A DNA stretch of 36,766 bases from Natronohydrobacter thiooxidans (GCF_001884735.1 NZ_MJAP01000006.1:1-36766); one strand, 5' to 3'; numbered from the stretch's first letter, positions 1 through 9,278 are shown. Made by a program: numbers and translations. The notes: generated by a model from the letters alone, not told the origin.

Positions 1-132
1 CCTTACCATCGCTGGAATCCTTATCCTTCGAATCGCCCAGGAAATAGAAAGAGGGTGCGCTGCGGGCAGTCCGGCCCGTGAAGGATGCGGATATGAAGGG
101 CCGCGCGCACCCGGAAGCCAGAAAGGGAAGCC

Positions 133-1164
133 GTGGCAAACACCGTTGAAATCCGTCAGGCAGGCCGCCAGATTGTCGTCGCCGCCGGCCGCACCATCCT
201 TGAAACCGCCCTCGAGCAGGGCATCGCCTATCCCCATGGCTGCCGATCAGGCCGTTGCGGGTCGTGCAAGTCGCGGCTGATCGAGGGCAAGGTCGAGTTG
301 CTGCCGCACACGCCCTTCGCCCTGACACCCGAAGAACGCGCAGGCGGGCTGATCCTGGCTTGTCGGGCACAACCCCACACCGATGCGGCGGTGGCCTGGC
401 TCGGCAAACAGGAAGAGACCCATCCGTTGCGTGTTCTGCGCGCGCGTGTCGTCGGCTTTGATGATGCCACCCATGATATCCGCCGCGTGCGCCTGTCGTT
501 CGAGGATAGCGCGCCGCTAGCCTTCAGCGCGGGTCAATATGCCAGACTGTCCTTCGCGGGCGCACCGACCCGCGACTATTCGATGGCCAGCCAGCCCGGC
601 GACAGCATTCTGGAGTTTCACATCCGCCGCGTACCGGGTGGCGCCACGAGCGAGCGCGTCGCGAACTGTCTGGAGATCGGCGATCAGGTGATGGTCGAGG
701 GCCCCCTCGGCAGCTCATACCTGCGCCACCGCCACACTGGCCCGATGCTGCTGGTCGCTGGCGGTTCGGGCATGGCACCGATGAAGTCCATCGCTGAAAC
801 CGCGCTGGAGCACGGCTTCGCGCAACCGATCCGTTTTTACTTCGGCGTGCGCGAAGCGCGCGACCTCTATCTTGTCGACCATTTCTCAGAACTCTGCACC
901 CGCCACCCCAATCTGAGCTTCATTCCGGTGCTTTCGCAGACCACAGATGATGATCAGCACCGCACCGGCCTTGTCACCGAGGCGATTGCCGCCGATCTTG
1001 GCGATCTGTCCGGTTGGAAGGCATATGTCGCCGGACCGCCCGCGATGACCGACGCCGCTGCGTCGATGCTGCGCGCGCGCGGGTTGGCGGCTGATGACTT
1101 GCATGTCGATGTGTTCTTCACGCCGGAAGAAACACCGGAGGCGGAAGCTTCAGCGTTACCATGA
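133..1164 (+). CDS. 2Fe-2S ferredoxin / FAD-NAD(P)H oxidoreductase
   Basis: This is a 343-aa single-chain electron-transfer flavoprotein that would pass electrons from NAD(P)H via FAD to a plant-type [2Fe-2S] centre. The N-terminal ferredoxin domain has the cluster ligands C37, C42, C45 and C77 (motif CRSGRCGSC). The FAD-binding motif RDYS is at 147-150 and the nucleotide-binding motif GGSGMAP is near 210-216. The order ferredoxin-FAD-NAD is that of reductase components of Rieske-type and aromatic-ring oxygenases and of hexose deoxygenation reductases such as AscD. The start is GTG with a purine-rich AAGGGAAG just upstream. Its partner is not in the window, and an oxygenase upstream of the left edge is a reasonable guess. 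It is probably unrelated to the minus-strand transporter genes that follow. Confidence 0.88.
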   Translation: MANTVEIRQAGRQIVVAAGRTILETALEQGIAYPHGCRSGRCGSCKSRLIEGKVELLPHTPFALTPEERAGGLILACRAQPHTDAAVAWLGKQEETHPLRVLRARVVGFDDATHDIRRVRLSFEDSAPLAFSAGQYARLSFAGAPTRDYSMASQPGDSILEFHIRRVPGGATSERVANCLEIGDQVMVEGPLGSSYLRHRHTGPMLLVAGGSGMAPMKSIAETALEHGFAQPIRFYFGVREARDLYLVDHFSELCTRHPNLSFIPVLSQTTDDDQHRTGLVTEAIAADLGDLSGWKAYVAGPPAMTDAAASMLRARGLAADDLHVDVFFTPEETPEAEASALP

Positions 1165-1271
1165 TCAGCGCTGGTCCCGACAGGCCCGGCATGCGGTTCG
1201 CGCAGGTAATCGGGCAGATCGGCACGGTCCCGGGGCTTGGCGCGTTGCTGCAGCAGGAACGTCGGGCTTGA
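1161..1271 (+). CDS. short ORF (36 aa) overlapping the reductase stop
   Basis: The ATG overlaps the TGA of the reductase as ATGA, the arrangement expected for translational coupling. The 36-residue product (MISAGPDRPG... to ...QQERRA) has no membrane segment or motif that I recognise. It could be a small coupled protein, the stump of a longer gene, or chance. The overlap is the only support. Confidence 0.25.
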   Translation: MISAGPDRPGMRFAQVIGQIGTVPGLGALLQQERRA

Positions 1272-1360
1272 TATGATTGTCAGGGAACGGCGCGCCGACT
1301 TGTCGATCTGCAGAACCGGGTGCCCGATCCGCTGGCTGACTTACACTCGCGATGACGGCA

Positions 1361-2245
1361 TCAACCCAAGGTGTGGCTCATCAGCGCGAAGACCCCCGGC
1401 GTCCGGCCCGCCCGGTTCGGGCCGAACACCATCGATGTCACTTTATCGGTTTCTGCAAGCCCAGCGTCGTGCAGAAAGCTGCGGAGCGCCGAGTACTCCT
1501 GCCCGATGTCGATGCGAACAAATCTGCCCGCGTGCCCGATAACCAGCGGGGCAATCAAGGCGCGTGCGGCGGTTTCGTCCGGTGCGACGACAGGCCCGAT
1601 CAGCCAGCCGCGGCCGAACTCCCGAACGAGCGCAAATCCGACCGGCGTGCCGGCACGTTCAAGGATCAAACCCTCACATTCCGGAAAAACCGAACGAAAT
1701 ATAGCACCACGATCCGCACCGAACGCAGCAAGATCCAAAGCAGAAATGATATCGATGTCCTGCCGCCCAGCCGCCCGCAGGACAGTACCCGACGGTGCGG
1801 GGGGAACAGCCAGGTTGCGGGCAATGCCCTCGCACAAACGGATGGTGCGGACGGGAATGAAGCCTTCGGACTGGTAGAGCCTATAGGCCTGTTGAGTAGC
1901 ATTTAGGCGTAATTCCCGCCCGGCGCAGCGCTCCATCACTTTTCGGAGCAGCCAACGCCCGGCACCATGGTGCTGCAATCGCGGCGTGGTCACCATCATC
2001 CCGATGGTCGCGAAGCCCTCCCCCATCGGGAAGCACATCGCCGAGCCGGCGGCGCGACCAATCTCGTCGCACGCCAGAAACCCCTCGCCGATCTCGATCA
2101 GAGTGGCGAGGTCGCGCGCGCGATGCGGCCAGCCGACGCTGACCGAGAGTTCATGTAGCGCAGAAACGTCATCGGGCATCAGCGGTCGCGCCGTCGTCTC
2201 AAAAGCATCCAGCAGGTGTGCTTCGTTTGCTCCTCGCGCTGGCAT
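1361..2245 (-). CDS. GNAT family N-acetyltransferase (two tandem acetyltransferase-like domains)
   Basis: This 294-aa protein looks like a GNAT enzyme transferring an acetyl group from acetyl-CoA to an unknown amine. The N-terminal half (about residues 15-130) has the acetyl-CoA-binding loop in the form TPRLQHHGAGRWLL, followed by an alpha/beta segment ending LYQSEGF, typical of the GNAT fold. The C-terminal half (about 145-290) resembles the second GNAT-like domain found in YitH-type double-domain acetyltransferases. The start is supported by GGGGAG about 9 bases upstream. It lies convergent to the reductase gene and about 75 bases downstream of the CDF exporter, in the same direction. The substrate cannot be read from the sequence. 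Confidence 0.85.
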   Translation of the reverse strand: MPARGANEAHLLDAFETTARPLMPDDVSALHELSVSVGWPHRARDLATLIEIGEGFLACDEIGRAAGSAMCFPMGEGFATIGMMVTTPRLQHHGAGRWLLRKVMERCAGRELRLNATQQAYRLYQSEGFIPVRTIRLCEGIARNLAVPPAPSGTVLRAAGRQDIDIISALDLAAFGADRGAIFRSVFPECEGLILERAGTPVGFALVREFGRGWLIGPVVAPDETAARALIAPLVIGHAGRFVRIDIGQEYSALRSFLHDAGLAETDKVTSMVFGPNRAGRTPGVFALMSHTLG

Positions 2246-2322
2246 AGTAGCTGCTCCCCTCTTTTCAGACGCTCAGAAAGCCCGGGGGATCTCGCCTTGC
2301 AGCGCCCCCAGTCGCAGATGAT

Positions 2323-3363
2323 TCATCCCGGGCAGATGCGCCGTGATGGCAGGTGGTCGTGATGTTGTTTCTCGCGGTGCTCGTGCCAATGGCCGTGGTC
2401 GTGTTGGTGGCTCCCCGTCCTGCCGTCGGTCCCCAGAACACAATTCCGCCGTTCATGTTCCCAGTCGATTTCAATTGTAGAATGGGCAATGCCGTAGGCC
2501 GATGCGAGTCTTGCCTTGATGGCGCGCACCACTTTTGCCGGATCGGCGTCATCAGCGACCTGCACTTCCATAGTAGCCGAAGGCTTGCCTGAGGTGATCG
2601 ACCAGACATGCACATGGTGCAGGTCAATGACGCCATCGACCTCGTTCGACAGCGTTTCGCGCATTTCCGAAATCACCACCCCTGTTGGCGTACCTTCCAT
2701 CAGGATATGCAGTGTCGATTTCAGCAGTATCAGAGCACTACGCAATACGACCGCCGAAACCAGCAGTGACAGCATCGGGTCAATTGGCGTCCAGCCGGTA
2801 AAATAGATGGCAATTGCGGCAGAAATCGCCGCAACCGAACTGAGAAAATCGCCCAGAACATGCAGCATCGCGCCCCGGATATTCACATGGTCGCGGTCGC
2901 CCTGCATCAGCATCCAGAGCACCGTTGCATTCACCACCAGCCCAAGGCAGGCAATGATCAGCATCGGTCCTGCGAGGATCGGCGTGGGATCGAGGATGCG
3001 CATCACCACCTCATAGGCGATCCACATAACAAGAAGGATCAGCATCAGTGCGTTGACGAAACCGGCCAGAATCTCGAACCGCATATATCCAAAAGATCGC
3101 CTGTCATCGCGCTTGCGCCGACCGAAGCGAAAAGCAGCCCAGGCCAGGGCCAGCGCCGCGGCATCGGTCATCATGTGACCCGCATCGGCGATCAGCGCCA
3201 GCGACCCTGAAATCACGCCGCCGACCGCCTCGACAAACATGAAGGTGAAGGTGATAACGAAGGCCACAAGAATGACCTTCTCATTCTTCGGCGTCACATC
3301 GGGAACATGGTGGTGCCCGTGATCGTGATCATGATCGTGCCCGTGATGATCGTGATGAGCCAT
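2323..3363 (-). CDS. cation diffusion facilitator (zinc-type CDF exporter)
   Basis: This 346-aa inner-membrane antiporter would export Zn2+ or a similar divalent cation in exchange for protons. The first 20 residues are a His/Asp run (HHDHHGHDHDHDHGHHH), and another His-rich tail follows residue 315. Transmembrane metal-site residues are H63 and D67 (HMMTD) in helix 2 and H168 and D172 (HVLGD) in helix 5. This HxxxD/HxxxD pattern is the one associated with zinc-selective members such as CzcD/ZitB. A soluble C-terminal domain follows. The longer frame upstream was trimmed to this Met because GAAGGA lies at the right distance and the upstream residues lack CDF character. It sits 100 bases downstream of the ABC importer operon and may be co-transcribed with it. 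Confidence 0.92.
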   Translation of the reverse strand: MAHHDHHGHDHDHDHGHHHVPDVTPKNEKVILVAFVITFTFMFVEAVGGVISGSLALIADAGHMMTDAAALALAWAAFRFGRRKRDDRRSFGYMRFEILAGFVNALMLILLVMWIAYEVVMRILDPTPILAGPMLIIACLGLVVNATVLWMLMQGDRDHVNIRGAMLHVLGDFLSSVAAISAAIAIYFTGWTPIDPMLSLLVSAVVLRSALILLKSTLHILMEGTPTGVVISEMRETLSNEVDGVIDLHHVHVWSITSGKPSATMEVQVADDADPAKVVRAIKARLASAYGIAHSTIEIDWEHERRNCVLGTDGRTGSHQHDHGHWHEHREKQHHDHLPSRRICPG

Positions 3364-3463
3364 GCGCTTCAGTCCTTCTTCACGCCGCATCGGGCGGCAA
3401 TTCCTGCCCCGGATCCGGGGCAGGGTCCGGCACCGATTTGAGGCGCCGGACCGGCTTCGTGTC

Positions 3464-4957
3464 TTACTCGATGCTGACTTCAGCACTCAGAACATAGTAG
3501 TTCTGAGGATGCGGCCTATAGCCCGTGACCCGCGACGATGCCGCGTCAAAGACGGTCTCGTTCACCAGAAAGACGGTAATCGCCTGATCATAGATATATT
3601 GCGCGAGTTCCCCATAGGCCCGATAACGCGCGTCCGGATCCTCTTCGGCCGCCGCTGCCTGCAGCATGAGGTCGAAGTCAGGATCGCAATATTGCGAGAT
3701 ATTATATGTTCCCGCGCAGGAATAGTCGGCGGAGAGCATACCGATCGGCTCGGGTACGTCGGTCAGATAGCCGCGTGACATCAGCGCCATGTCATAGTTC
3801 CCGCTCAGCATGTCCGGTTCGATCGAGGTATATTCGGCAATCCGGATGCTGACATGGATCCCGATCTCGGACAGCATCGCCTGTATGATCTGTGCAATAT
3901 CGCGCTGTTCTGTCCGTGTGGGGATGCCAAGGATTTGCAGGTGAAGCGAGGCAGGGTCGACCCCGGCTTCCGCCAGCAGCGCGCGGGCCTTGTCCAGATC
4001 GCGCTGGACCGCTGGCGCATTCGGGGAATGCCACGGCTCGCCGGCGCGGAACGGACCCCCCGCAGGCGGGCTCGCCCCGTCATAGACCGCGACCGAGATC
4101 GCGGCGGTGTCGATTGCCAGCTTAACCGCCTGTCGCACCAGAACATTATCAAAGGGCGCCCGCCCATTGTTCAGCAACAGTTCGGTGATACGGGGCGCGC
4201 TGGCCTCGATCACATCCGCGCCGGGGGCGGCGGAAATCTGGGCCACCGCCTCGGTCGGCACCCGAAGTGCGATCTGCACTTCGCCGGTGCGCACCATTGC
4301 TGAGCGGGTATTGGCATCCGGGATGAAGCGCACCTGCGCGCTCGCCAGTTGCACGTCGCCACCCCAGTAGTCATCAAACCGCTTCAGCGTGACGGATTGT
4401 CTGGCGTCATATTCGGTGATCTCGAACGGGCCGGTGCAAGCGCCGACCGGATTGACCCCCCGACCGCCATAGGCCGCAGGCGACAGGATCGCGGCTGCGG
4501 GCGCGGCAAGACGCCCCGGCAGTGTGACGATTGGTTCTACCGTCGTGATGGCGACGGTCATCGGCCCGGTGGCCTCGACCGAAGAGACCACGGCCGGCGA
4601 AAATGCCCGCGCGGGAACTGCTGCGTTCAGAAGCTCCGTCAGTGCGTTGGCGACTGCCGCAGCATCAAGTGAGCTGCCATCCTGAAAACGCACGCCCTCG
4701 CGGATCTGGAACTCCCATGTCGTCGGGTCGATCCGTTCCCAGCCGGTGGCAAGCCAAGGCTCTACCGTAACGTCATGCGAGACCCGCGTCAGCCCCTCGT
4801 AGCAGCCCGCGCGCGACGCAATATAGGAATCGTCCGAGTACATCTCCCAATTGGCAGAGATGCCCACATGTTCAGTGAAGGTGACATGCCCTCCTTGCGC
4901 CATCGCCGAGGTCCCGGCGAGCAGCGCAGTTGTTGAAACTATCAGTGCTGTTTTCAT
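3464..4957 (-). CDS. ABC transporter periplasmic substrate-binding protein (nickel/peptide/opine family, SBP_bac_5)
   Basis: This 497-aa exported binding protein captures the ligand for the adjacent permease. The signal peptide ends near AMA-Q (about residue 20). The family hallmarks are a region around FQIREGVRFQDG, then LTLKR/YWGG-type sequence near the first third, and a C-terminal lobe with periodic D/Y-rich turns. The start was moved inside a longer frame to the Met with GGGAG 8 bases upstream and a clean signal sequence. It is the last gene of the minus-strand operon, 68 bases after the second ATPase. The family includes peptide, nickel-chelate, opine and opine-metallophore binding proteins. 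The neighbouring CDF exporter makes a metal chelate plausible, but no ligand-defining residue was identified. Confidence 0.9.
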   Translation of the reverse strand: MKTALIVSTTALLAGTSAMAQGGHVTFTEHVGISANWEMYSDDSYIASRAGCYEGLTRVSHDVTVEPWLATGWERIDPTTWEFQIREGVRFQDGSSLDAAAVANALTELLNAAVPARAFSPAVVSSVEATGPMTVAITTVEPIVTLPGRLAAPAAAILSPAAYGGRGVNPVGACTGPFEITEYDARQSVTLKRFDDYWGGDVQLASAQVRFIPDANTRSAMVRTGEVQIALRVPTEAVAQISAAPGADVIEASAPRITELLLNNGRAPFDNVLVRQAVKLAIDTAAISVAVYDGASPPAGGPFRAGEPWHSPNAPAVQRDLDKARALLAEAGVDPASLHLQILGIPTRTEQRDIAQIIQAMLSEIGIHVSIRIAEYTSIEPDMLSGNYDMALMSRGYLTDVPEPIGMLSADYSCAGTYNISQYCDPDFDLMLQAAAAEEDPDARYRAYGELAQYIYDQAITVFLVNETVFDAASSRVTGYRPHPQNYYVLSAEVSIE

Positions 4958-5025
4958 CTTGTTTTCTCCCGGTTGGTGAAGGCAAACCGGCATCCTCGGC
5001 CTGCCGAATGACTGGCTATGCGTGT

Positions 5026-6165
5026 TTACAAAACGGATGCATTAGAGTGTTCAGATGGCCCCGGTGATGAGGACAACAGGTCCGGAGCGGCACCGTCGGT
5101 TGCAGCTGCCAAGGTGATGGCCTCCCAGTGCCGACAGCGCACGAACTGGCTGATCCGCGCCTTCTTCAGCATCGGCTCATGCTGGGCGCAATCAGGGCGG
5201 GCATGTGGGCAGCGGGTGTGAAAACTGCAGCCGGTGGGCGGGTTCAGCGGGCTTGGCAACTCGCCCTCAAGCATGGCTTCGGGGGCATCAAGGCCATTCT
5301 GATCAAGCAAAGACGCGGCAATCAGCGCCTTGGTATAGGGATGGGTCGGCATATCGAACAGCGTGTCGCGGTCGGCGATCTCGACCAGCTTGCCCAGATA
5401 CATGACGGCGATACGGTCACACAGATAGCGCACGACGCGCAAATCATGGGAAATCATAACCATTGTCAGGCCGCGCCGGTCCTTGAGGTCCATCAGCAGG
5501 TTCAGGATCTGGGTGCGCATCGAGGCATCAAGCGCCGAGGTCGGTTCGTCGCAGATCAGAAGCTTCGGCTCCAACAACAGCGCGCGGCCGATCACCACAC
5601 GCTGCAACTGCCCGCCCGAGCATTGTTTCGGCAGCCGGTCATAGAAACTGGCATCGAGGCCCACATCATACAGCATCTCGATCACCCGCGCGCGCCGGTC
5701 CGCCGCACCCGTGCCAATGCCATGATGGGCCATCGGCGCGCCCATGCTGGTGCCGATGGTCATTCTGGGGTCCAGCGCGGCGAAAGGATCCTGAAAGATC
5801 AGTTGCACATCGCGGCGGCGGCGACGCAGGGCCTCGCCGGTCGGTGCAAGCCAATCCTCGTCATCGATCAGAACCTTGCCCCTGGTCGCGCCGGTCAGGC
5901 GGGTGACAATCTTGGCGAAGGTGCTTTTGCCACAGCCGGATTCGCCGACCAGCCCCATGACCTCGCCGGGACGTACCCGAAGCGTGATGCCCTCGACCGA
6001 TTTCACCACCTTCGGGCCGCCAAAACCCGGCAGAATGTAATGCTTCGAGACATCCTCGACCGATAGAAACGCTGCTTCGCGATGCGCGAGATCGGCATAG
6101 CGGGGCGCGTCGCGGCGGCAGCAGTCTTCGACGCAGCCGGGTACGGGGATCGCGTGACGTTTCAT
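5026..6165 (-). CDS. ABC transporter ATP-binding protein (DppF/OppF/NikE-like)
   Basis: This 379-aa ATPase is one of two that energise the importer. It has Walker A GESGCGKST, signature CSGGQLQRV, and Walker B LLICDEPTSALD. The C-terminal oligopeptide/dipeptide extension contains Cys residues in the pattern CSFHTRCPHARPDC, typical of OppF/DppF-type subunits, where it can bind an iron-sulfur cluster in some members. The N-terminus has an extra Cys-rich stretch (GCVEDCCRRD) before the ABC domain, which is longer than usual. The ATG overlaps the stop of the upstream ATPase as ATGA, so translation is likely coupled. Confidence 0.93.
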   Translation of the reverse strand: MKRHAIPVPGCVEDCCRRDAPRYADLAHREAAFLSVEDVSKHYILPGFGGPKVVKSVEGITLRVRPGEVMGLVGESGCGKSTFAKIVTRLTGATRGKVLIDDEDWLAPTGEALRRRRRDVQLIFQDPFAALDPRMTIGTSMGAPMAHHGIGTGAADRRARVIEMLYDVGLDASFYDRLPKQCSGGQLQRVVIGRALLLEPKLLICDEPTSALDASMRTQILNLLMDLKDRRGLTMVMISHDLRVVRYLCDRIAVMYLGKLVEIADRDTLFDMPTHPYTKALIAASLLDQNGLDAPEAMLEGELPSPLNPPTGCSFHTRCPHARPDCAQHEPMLKKARISQFVRCRHWEAITLAAATDGAAPDLLSSSPGPSEHSNASVL

Positions 6166-7190
6166 GCGGCGTCTCCTTCATGCTGCAGATTGTCTGCCGC
6201 GTGACAGCGCGACTTCCAGCCATCGCCCACAGCTTCAAGGGCGGGTTCATGGCCGTGGCAGGCGGCATGCAGTTCCGGGTGGGTCTGCATCAGCGCGCAG
6301 CGCGGCGCGAAGCGGCAGCCGCATTTGATCTCCAGCGCGTTCGACCCGGAGCCGGGGATTGACAGCAGCCTGCCGTCATCTTCGGGCACCAGAAGCGAAC
6401 AGCGGATCAGCGCGCGGGTATAGGGATGCGTGGGCCGGTTCATGATCTGCTCGGTCGGCCCTTCTTCCAGAATGCGTCCGGCATACATCACCGCGACCCG
6501 GTCGGCGAAGGCCGAGACAATCGACAAATCATGCGTGATCAGCAGGATTGACAGGTCTTGGCGTTCGCGTTCGGCTTTCAGCAACCGCAGGATCTGGGTC
6601 TGTACCGTAACATCAAGCGCGGTCGTCGGCTCATCCGCGATCAGCAGTTTTGGCCCCGCCGCCATCGCCGCCGCGATCATGACCCGCTGCGCCATCCCGC
6701 CTGAAAGCTGGTAGGAAAACGCGCGCGCGCGTTGCGCCGGGGCCGGGATGCCGACACTGTGCAACAGCTCGACCACCCGGTCAAAGGCCGCGCGGCGGTT
6801 CAGGCCACGATGCTGGCGCAGCGGTTCGGCAACCTGCGTGTGAACCCGCGCGGTCGGGTCCAGCATGACCTGTGGCTGCTGAAACAGCATGGAAATATCC
6901 GCGCCGCGCATCCGGTTCAGCTCGGCCTCGGATTTCTTGACGATATCCTGTCCTTCAAAGCAGATCGACCCGCCCACGAGTTGCAGCGCGTCGGGCAGAA
7001 GCCGCGAGAGCGCCAGCGCCGTGACGCTTTTGCCCGATCCGCTTTCGCCGACCAGCGCCACCACTTCGCGCCGGCCGATTGTCAGATCAAGGCCGTCAAC
7101 CACGGTCTTGCCGCTTTCCAGCGCGACCCGCAGGTTGCGGACCTCCAGCAATGGGTCGCGGTCTTTGGGTGCTGCCATCTGGTTGTTCAT
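6162..7190 (-). CDS. ABC transporter ATP-binding protein (DppD/OppD/NikD-like)
   Basis: This 342-aa ATPase subunit has Walker A GESGSGKSV, signature LSGGMAQRV, Walker B LLIADEPTTALD, and a C-terminal Cys-containing oligopeptide-type domain (CGCRFAPRC). It pairs with the following ATPase to form a heterodimer under the two permeases. The start is well supported by GAGGAGG seven bases upstream. It follows the second permease by only 10 bases and overlaps the next gene by 4. Confidence 0.93.
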   Translation of the reverse strand: MNNQMAAPKDRDPLLEVRNLRVALESGKTVVDGLDLTIGRREVVALVGESGSGKSVTALALSRLLPDALQLVGGSICFEGQDIVKKSEAELNRMRGADISMLFQQPQVMLDPTARVHTQVAEPLRQHRGLNRRAAFDRVVELLHSVGIPAPAQRARAFSYQLSGGMAQRVMIAAAMAAGPKLLIADEPTTALDVTVQTQILRLLKAERERQDLSILLITHDLSIVSAFADRVAVMYAGRILEEGPTEQIMNRPTHPYTRALIRCSLLVPEDDGRLLSIPGSGSNALEIKCGCRFAPRCALMQTHPELHAACHGHEPALEAVGDGWKSRCHAADNLQHEGDAA

Positions 7191-7200
7191 GCCCGCCTCC

Positions 7201-8094
7201 TCAGCTTTTGTCCTGCTTGCCTGTGCGGCGCCGCTCGATCTCCATGCCGTGGCCCATCCAGGTCACGCTCAGCGCAGCAATGAAGATCACGGCGCCGGGG
7301 GCGATCATCAAAAGCGGTACGCGTTCCAGATAGGGTTGGGCCTCGGCCAGCATCAGACCCCAGTCCGGGTTGGGCGGTTGCACCCCAAGCCCCAGATAGG
7401 AGAGCCCGCCAACGGTGATCAGCTTGTGTCCGAAGCGCAGGAAGGACACCGCCGCAATCGGCCGGATCGTGTTGGGGATGATGTGGCGGAAAATCACGAA
7501 GCTGCGCCGCATGCCCAGTACCTCGGCGGCACGGATATATTCGCGGGAATTGACCTCTTTGGCCAGCGCGCGGGCCAGACGGGCAAAGGGGGTCCAGCCG
7601 ACCAGCGTCAGCGACAGGATCAGCGTGAAGTAATTCGACCCGAACACACCGATCAGGAAGATCGCAACCACCACATCGGGCACCGAAATCAGCAGATCGA
7701 CCACGCGCATCGCCACTTCGTCGACAAGTCCGCCGACCCGACCGGCAATGACCCCGATCAGCGTGCCGACAACCAGCGAGAAGACAACAGTGATGGCCGC
7801 GACGGTGACGGTGAACTGCCCGCCGACGATCAGGCGCGACAGCACATCGCGGCCCAGATGGTCGGTGCCCAGCCAGTGGCTGGCCGATGGGGGTTGCAGC
7901 CGGTGAATCAGATTCTGGGCGCCGGGATCATATGGCGCTATCCAGGGGGCAAAGAACACCATCGCTAAAACAGCGGCCAGCAACAGAGCGCCGACCTTGA
8001 ACGTCCAGTGCCGAGAGGACACGAAACCATAGATGACGGCCAGACGCGCGCGGCGCTGCGGGGTGGGGGTGTTGTGCGACATGTCAATGTCCAT
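7201..8094 (-). CDS. ABC transporter permease (DppC/NikC-like)
   Basis: This 297-aa inner-membrane permease has about six transmembrane segments. The N-terminal PGAQNLIHRLQPPS...HWLGTDHLGRD motif is characteristic of DppC/OppC/NikC subunits. The EAA coupling loop appears around YIRAAEVLGM...IFRHIIPN. The frame is open far upstream. The chosen ATG is preceded by GAGG and overlaps the end of the first permease by 11 bases, as is common in such operons. Confidence 0.92.
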   Translation of the reverse strand: MDIDMSHNTPTPQRRARLAVIYGFVSSRHWTFKVGALLLAAVLAMVFFAPWIAPYDPGAQNLIHRLQPPSASHWLGTDHLGRDVLSRLIVGGQFTVTVAAITVVFSLVVGTLIGVIAGRVGGLVDEVAMRVVDLLISVPDVVVAIFLIGVFGSNYFTLILSLTLVGWTPFARLARALAKEVNSREYIRAAEVLGMRRSFVIFRHIIPNTIRPIAAVSFLRFGHKLITVGGLSYLGLGVQPPNPDWGLMLAEAQPYLERVPLLMIAPGAVIFIAALSVTWMGHGMEIERRRTGKQDKS

Positions 8095-9028
8095 GGCTGC
8101 CTCGCATGGCTGGATTGATGACGACATAGAGAACATCGGCGATGGTATTGATGACGATGGACAGGCCGACAATGGCGACGAACCCGCCCTGAAGCATCGG
8201 CACGTCGCGGTTGACCACCGCCTCGTAGAGCAGCCGGCCCATACCGGGCACGGCAAAGATGACCTCGATCACCACCGCGCCGCCCAAAAGCCCCGCAAAC
8301 CAAAGCGCAAAGAAGGTCACAACTGGCATCGAGCCATTGCGCACACCGTGATGCAGAACCGCCTGGTTCATGGACAGCCCGCGGGCACGGGCGGCGGTGA
8401 TATAGGGTGCCTCCAGCACGTCGCGCATCGCTGCCCGCGTCACTTGGGTAAAATAGGCCATCGGCCGTAACATCAGTGCCATCGCCGGAAGGATCAGCGA
8501 TTGCCAGCTTTCCCAACCCGCCGAGGGCAGAAAGCCAAGCCAGATCGCGAAAATCAGTATCGAGACCGGCGCGAACCAGTATTCGGGCGTGGCGACCAAG
8601 GTCTGGATCAAAAGCGTGGTAAATCCATCAACCTTGCCACCCGGCCGCATTGCCGCCATCGTCCCCAAAGGCAGCGCCACAACCAGCGCAACGCCAAGGG
8701 CCGACAGAGCAAGAATGATCGAGACGCCAAGCGCGCGTCCGATCTCGGCCGAAACCGGCTGGCGCGTGGCAAAGGAATAGCCGAAATCACCTTGTAGCGC
8801 CGAACCCAGCCATGACAGATATTGCGCCATAAGTGGGCGGTCCAGACCCAATTCCCTGCGCAACGCCTCAACCGCTTCAGGTGCGAGGTTCATGTCCGAG
8901 ACACGCGACAGCATAATCGCGCGGGCCGGATCTCCACCGCTCAGAAGCGGCAGGCAGAACGCCACCACGGATACGAGGAACAGCATGACTAATAGAATCG
9001 TAAAGCGCTGAAGCACGATCTTACGCAT
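8084..9028 (-). CDS. ABC transporter permease (DppB/NikB-like)
   Basis: This 314-aa permease has six predicted transmembrane helices and is the first gene of the importer operon. The extracytoplasmic loop contains LRRELGLDRPLMAQY, the classic motif of DppB/OppB/NikB proteins, and the EAA-type loop is APYITAARARGLS. GGAAAGGGAGA precedes the start. It faces away from the MFS gene across a 250-base region full of inverted repeats, which probably holds the operon promoter. Confidence 0.93.
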   Translation of the reverse strand: MRKIVLQRFTILLVMLFLVSVVAFCLPLLSGGDPARAIMLSRVSDMNLAPEAVEALRRELGLDRPLMAQYLSWLGSALQGDFGYSFATRQPVSAEIGRALGVSIILALSALGVALVVALPLGTMAAMRPGGKVDGFTTLLIQTLVATPEYWFAPVSILIFAIWLGFLPSAGWESWQSLILPAMALMLRPMAYFTQVTRAAMRDVLEAPYITAARARGLSMNQAVLHHGVRNGSMPVVTFFALWFAGLLGGAVVIEVIFAVPGMGRLLYEAVVNRDVPMLQGGFVAIVGLSIVINTIADVLYVVINPAMRGSHGH

Positions 9029-9082
9029 GGTATCTCCCTTTCCTGAGAGCCTACACGCTAGGTCTTGTGCCCGTTTTTTCTG

Positions 9083-9115
9083 TATGGCCCAGTCACATTA
9101 AGTGTAGTGGGCACA
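9083..9115. promoter_or_regulatory. inverted repeat in the ABC/MFS divergent promoter region
   Basis: Two imperfect arms face each other: TATGGCCCAGTCACA and, after a short TTAAG spacer, TGTAGTGGGCACA. A further TGTGCCC lies at 9066-9072 and mirrors the right arm's GGGCACA. It sits about 55-85 bases upstream of the first permease gene. I read it as an operator candidate. No known regulator consensus (Zur, NikR, Fur) was matched. Confidence 0.35.
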
Positions 9116-9126
9116 GAACGCAGAAA

Positions 9127-9156
9127 CATCTTCTTATGTGGCCTGAGAAGAAGATG
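9127..9156. promoter_or_regulatory. 9-bp perfect stem-loop between divergent transporters
   Basis: CATCTTCTT and AAGAAGATG are perfectly complementary arms separated by 12 bases. The hairpin lies roughly midway between the importer operon and the MFS gene. It is either a protein-binding dyad or an RNA hairpin in one of the two leaders. Confidence 0.35.
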
Positions 9157-9168
9157 CTGCCGCCAGGC

Positions 9169-9204
9169 TTCCAGCACCCAGAGTATTCTGCTGGAATGTT
9201 CCAG
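9169..9204. promoter_or_regulatory. array of three TTCCAG/CTGGAA half-sites (operator candidate)
   Basis: TTCCAGCA (9169-9176) and TGCTGGAA (9189-9196) form a perfect 8-bp dyad with a 12-bp spacer. CTGGAA-TG-TTCCAG (9191-9204) is an overlapping 14-bp palindrome. The cluster lies 75-110 bases upstream of the MFS start. Repeated half-sites in both orientations are typical of a multi-dimer repressor or activator site. Confidence 0.45.
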
Positions 9205-9278
9205 AAAATTAGACGACTCTGCGCCAACACCGCCCTAATGTCTCACCAAGCGATGGCCGAGTGGGGAGAGCATTGCCG

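Noticed and set aside
6889..7968. 359-codon plus-strand open frame
   Set aside because: It is antisense to the ABC ATPase and permease genes, both of which have clear family motifs.
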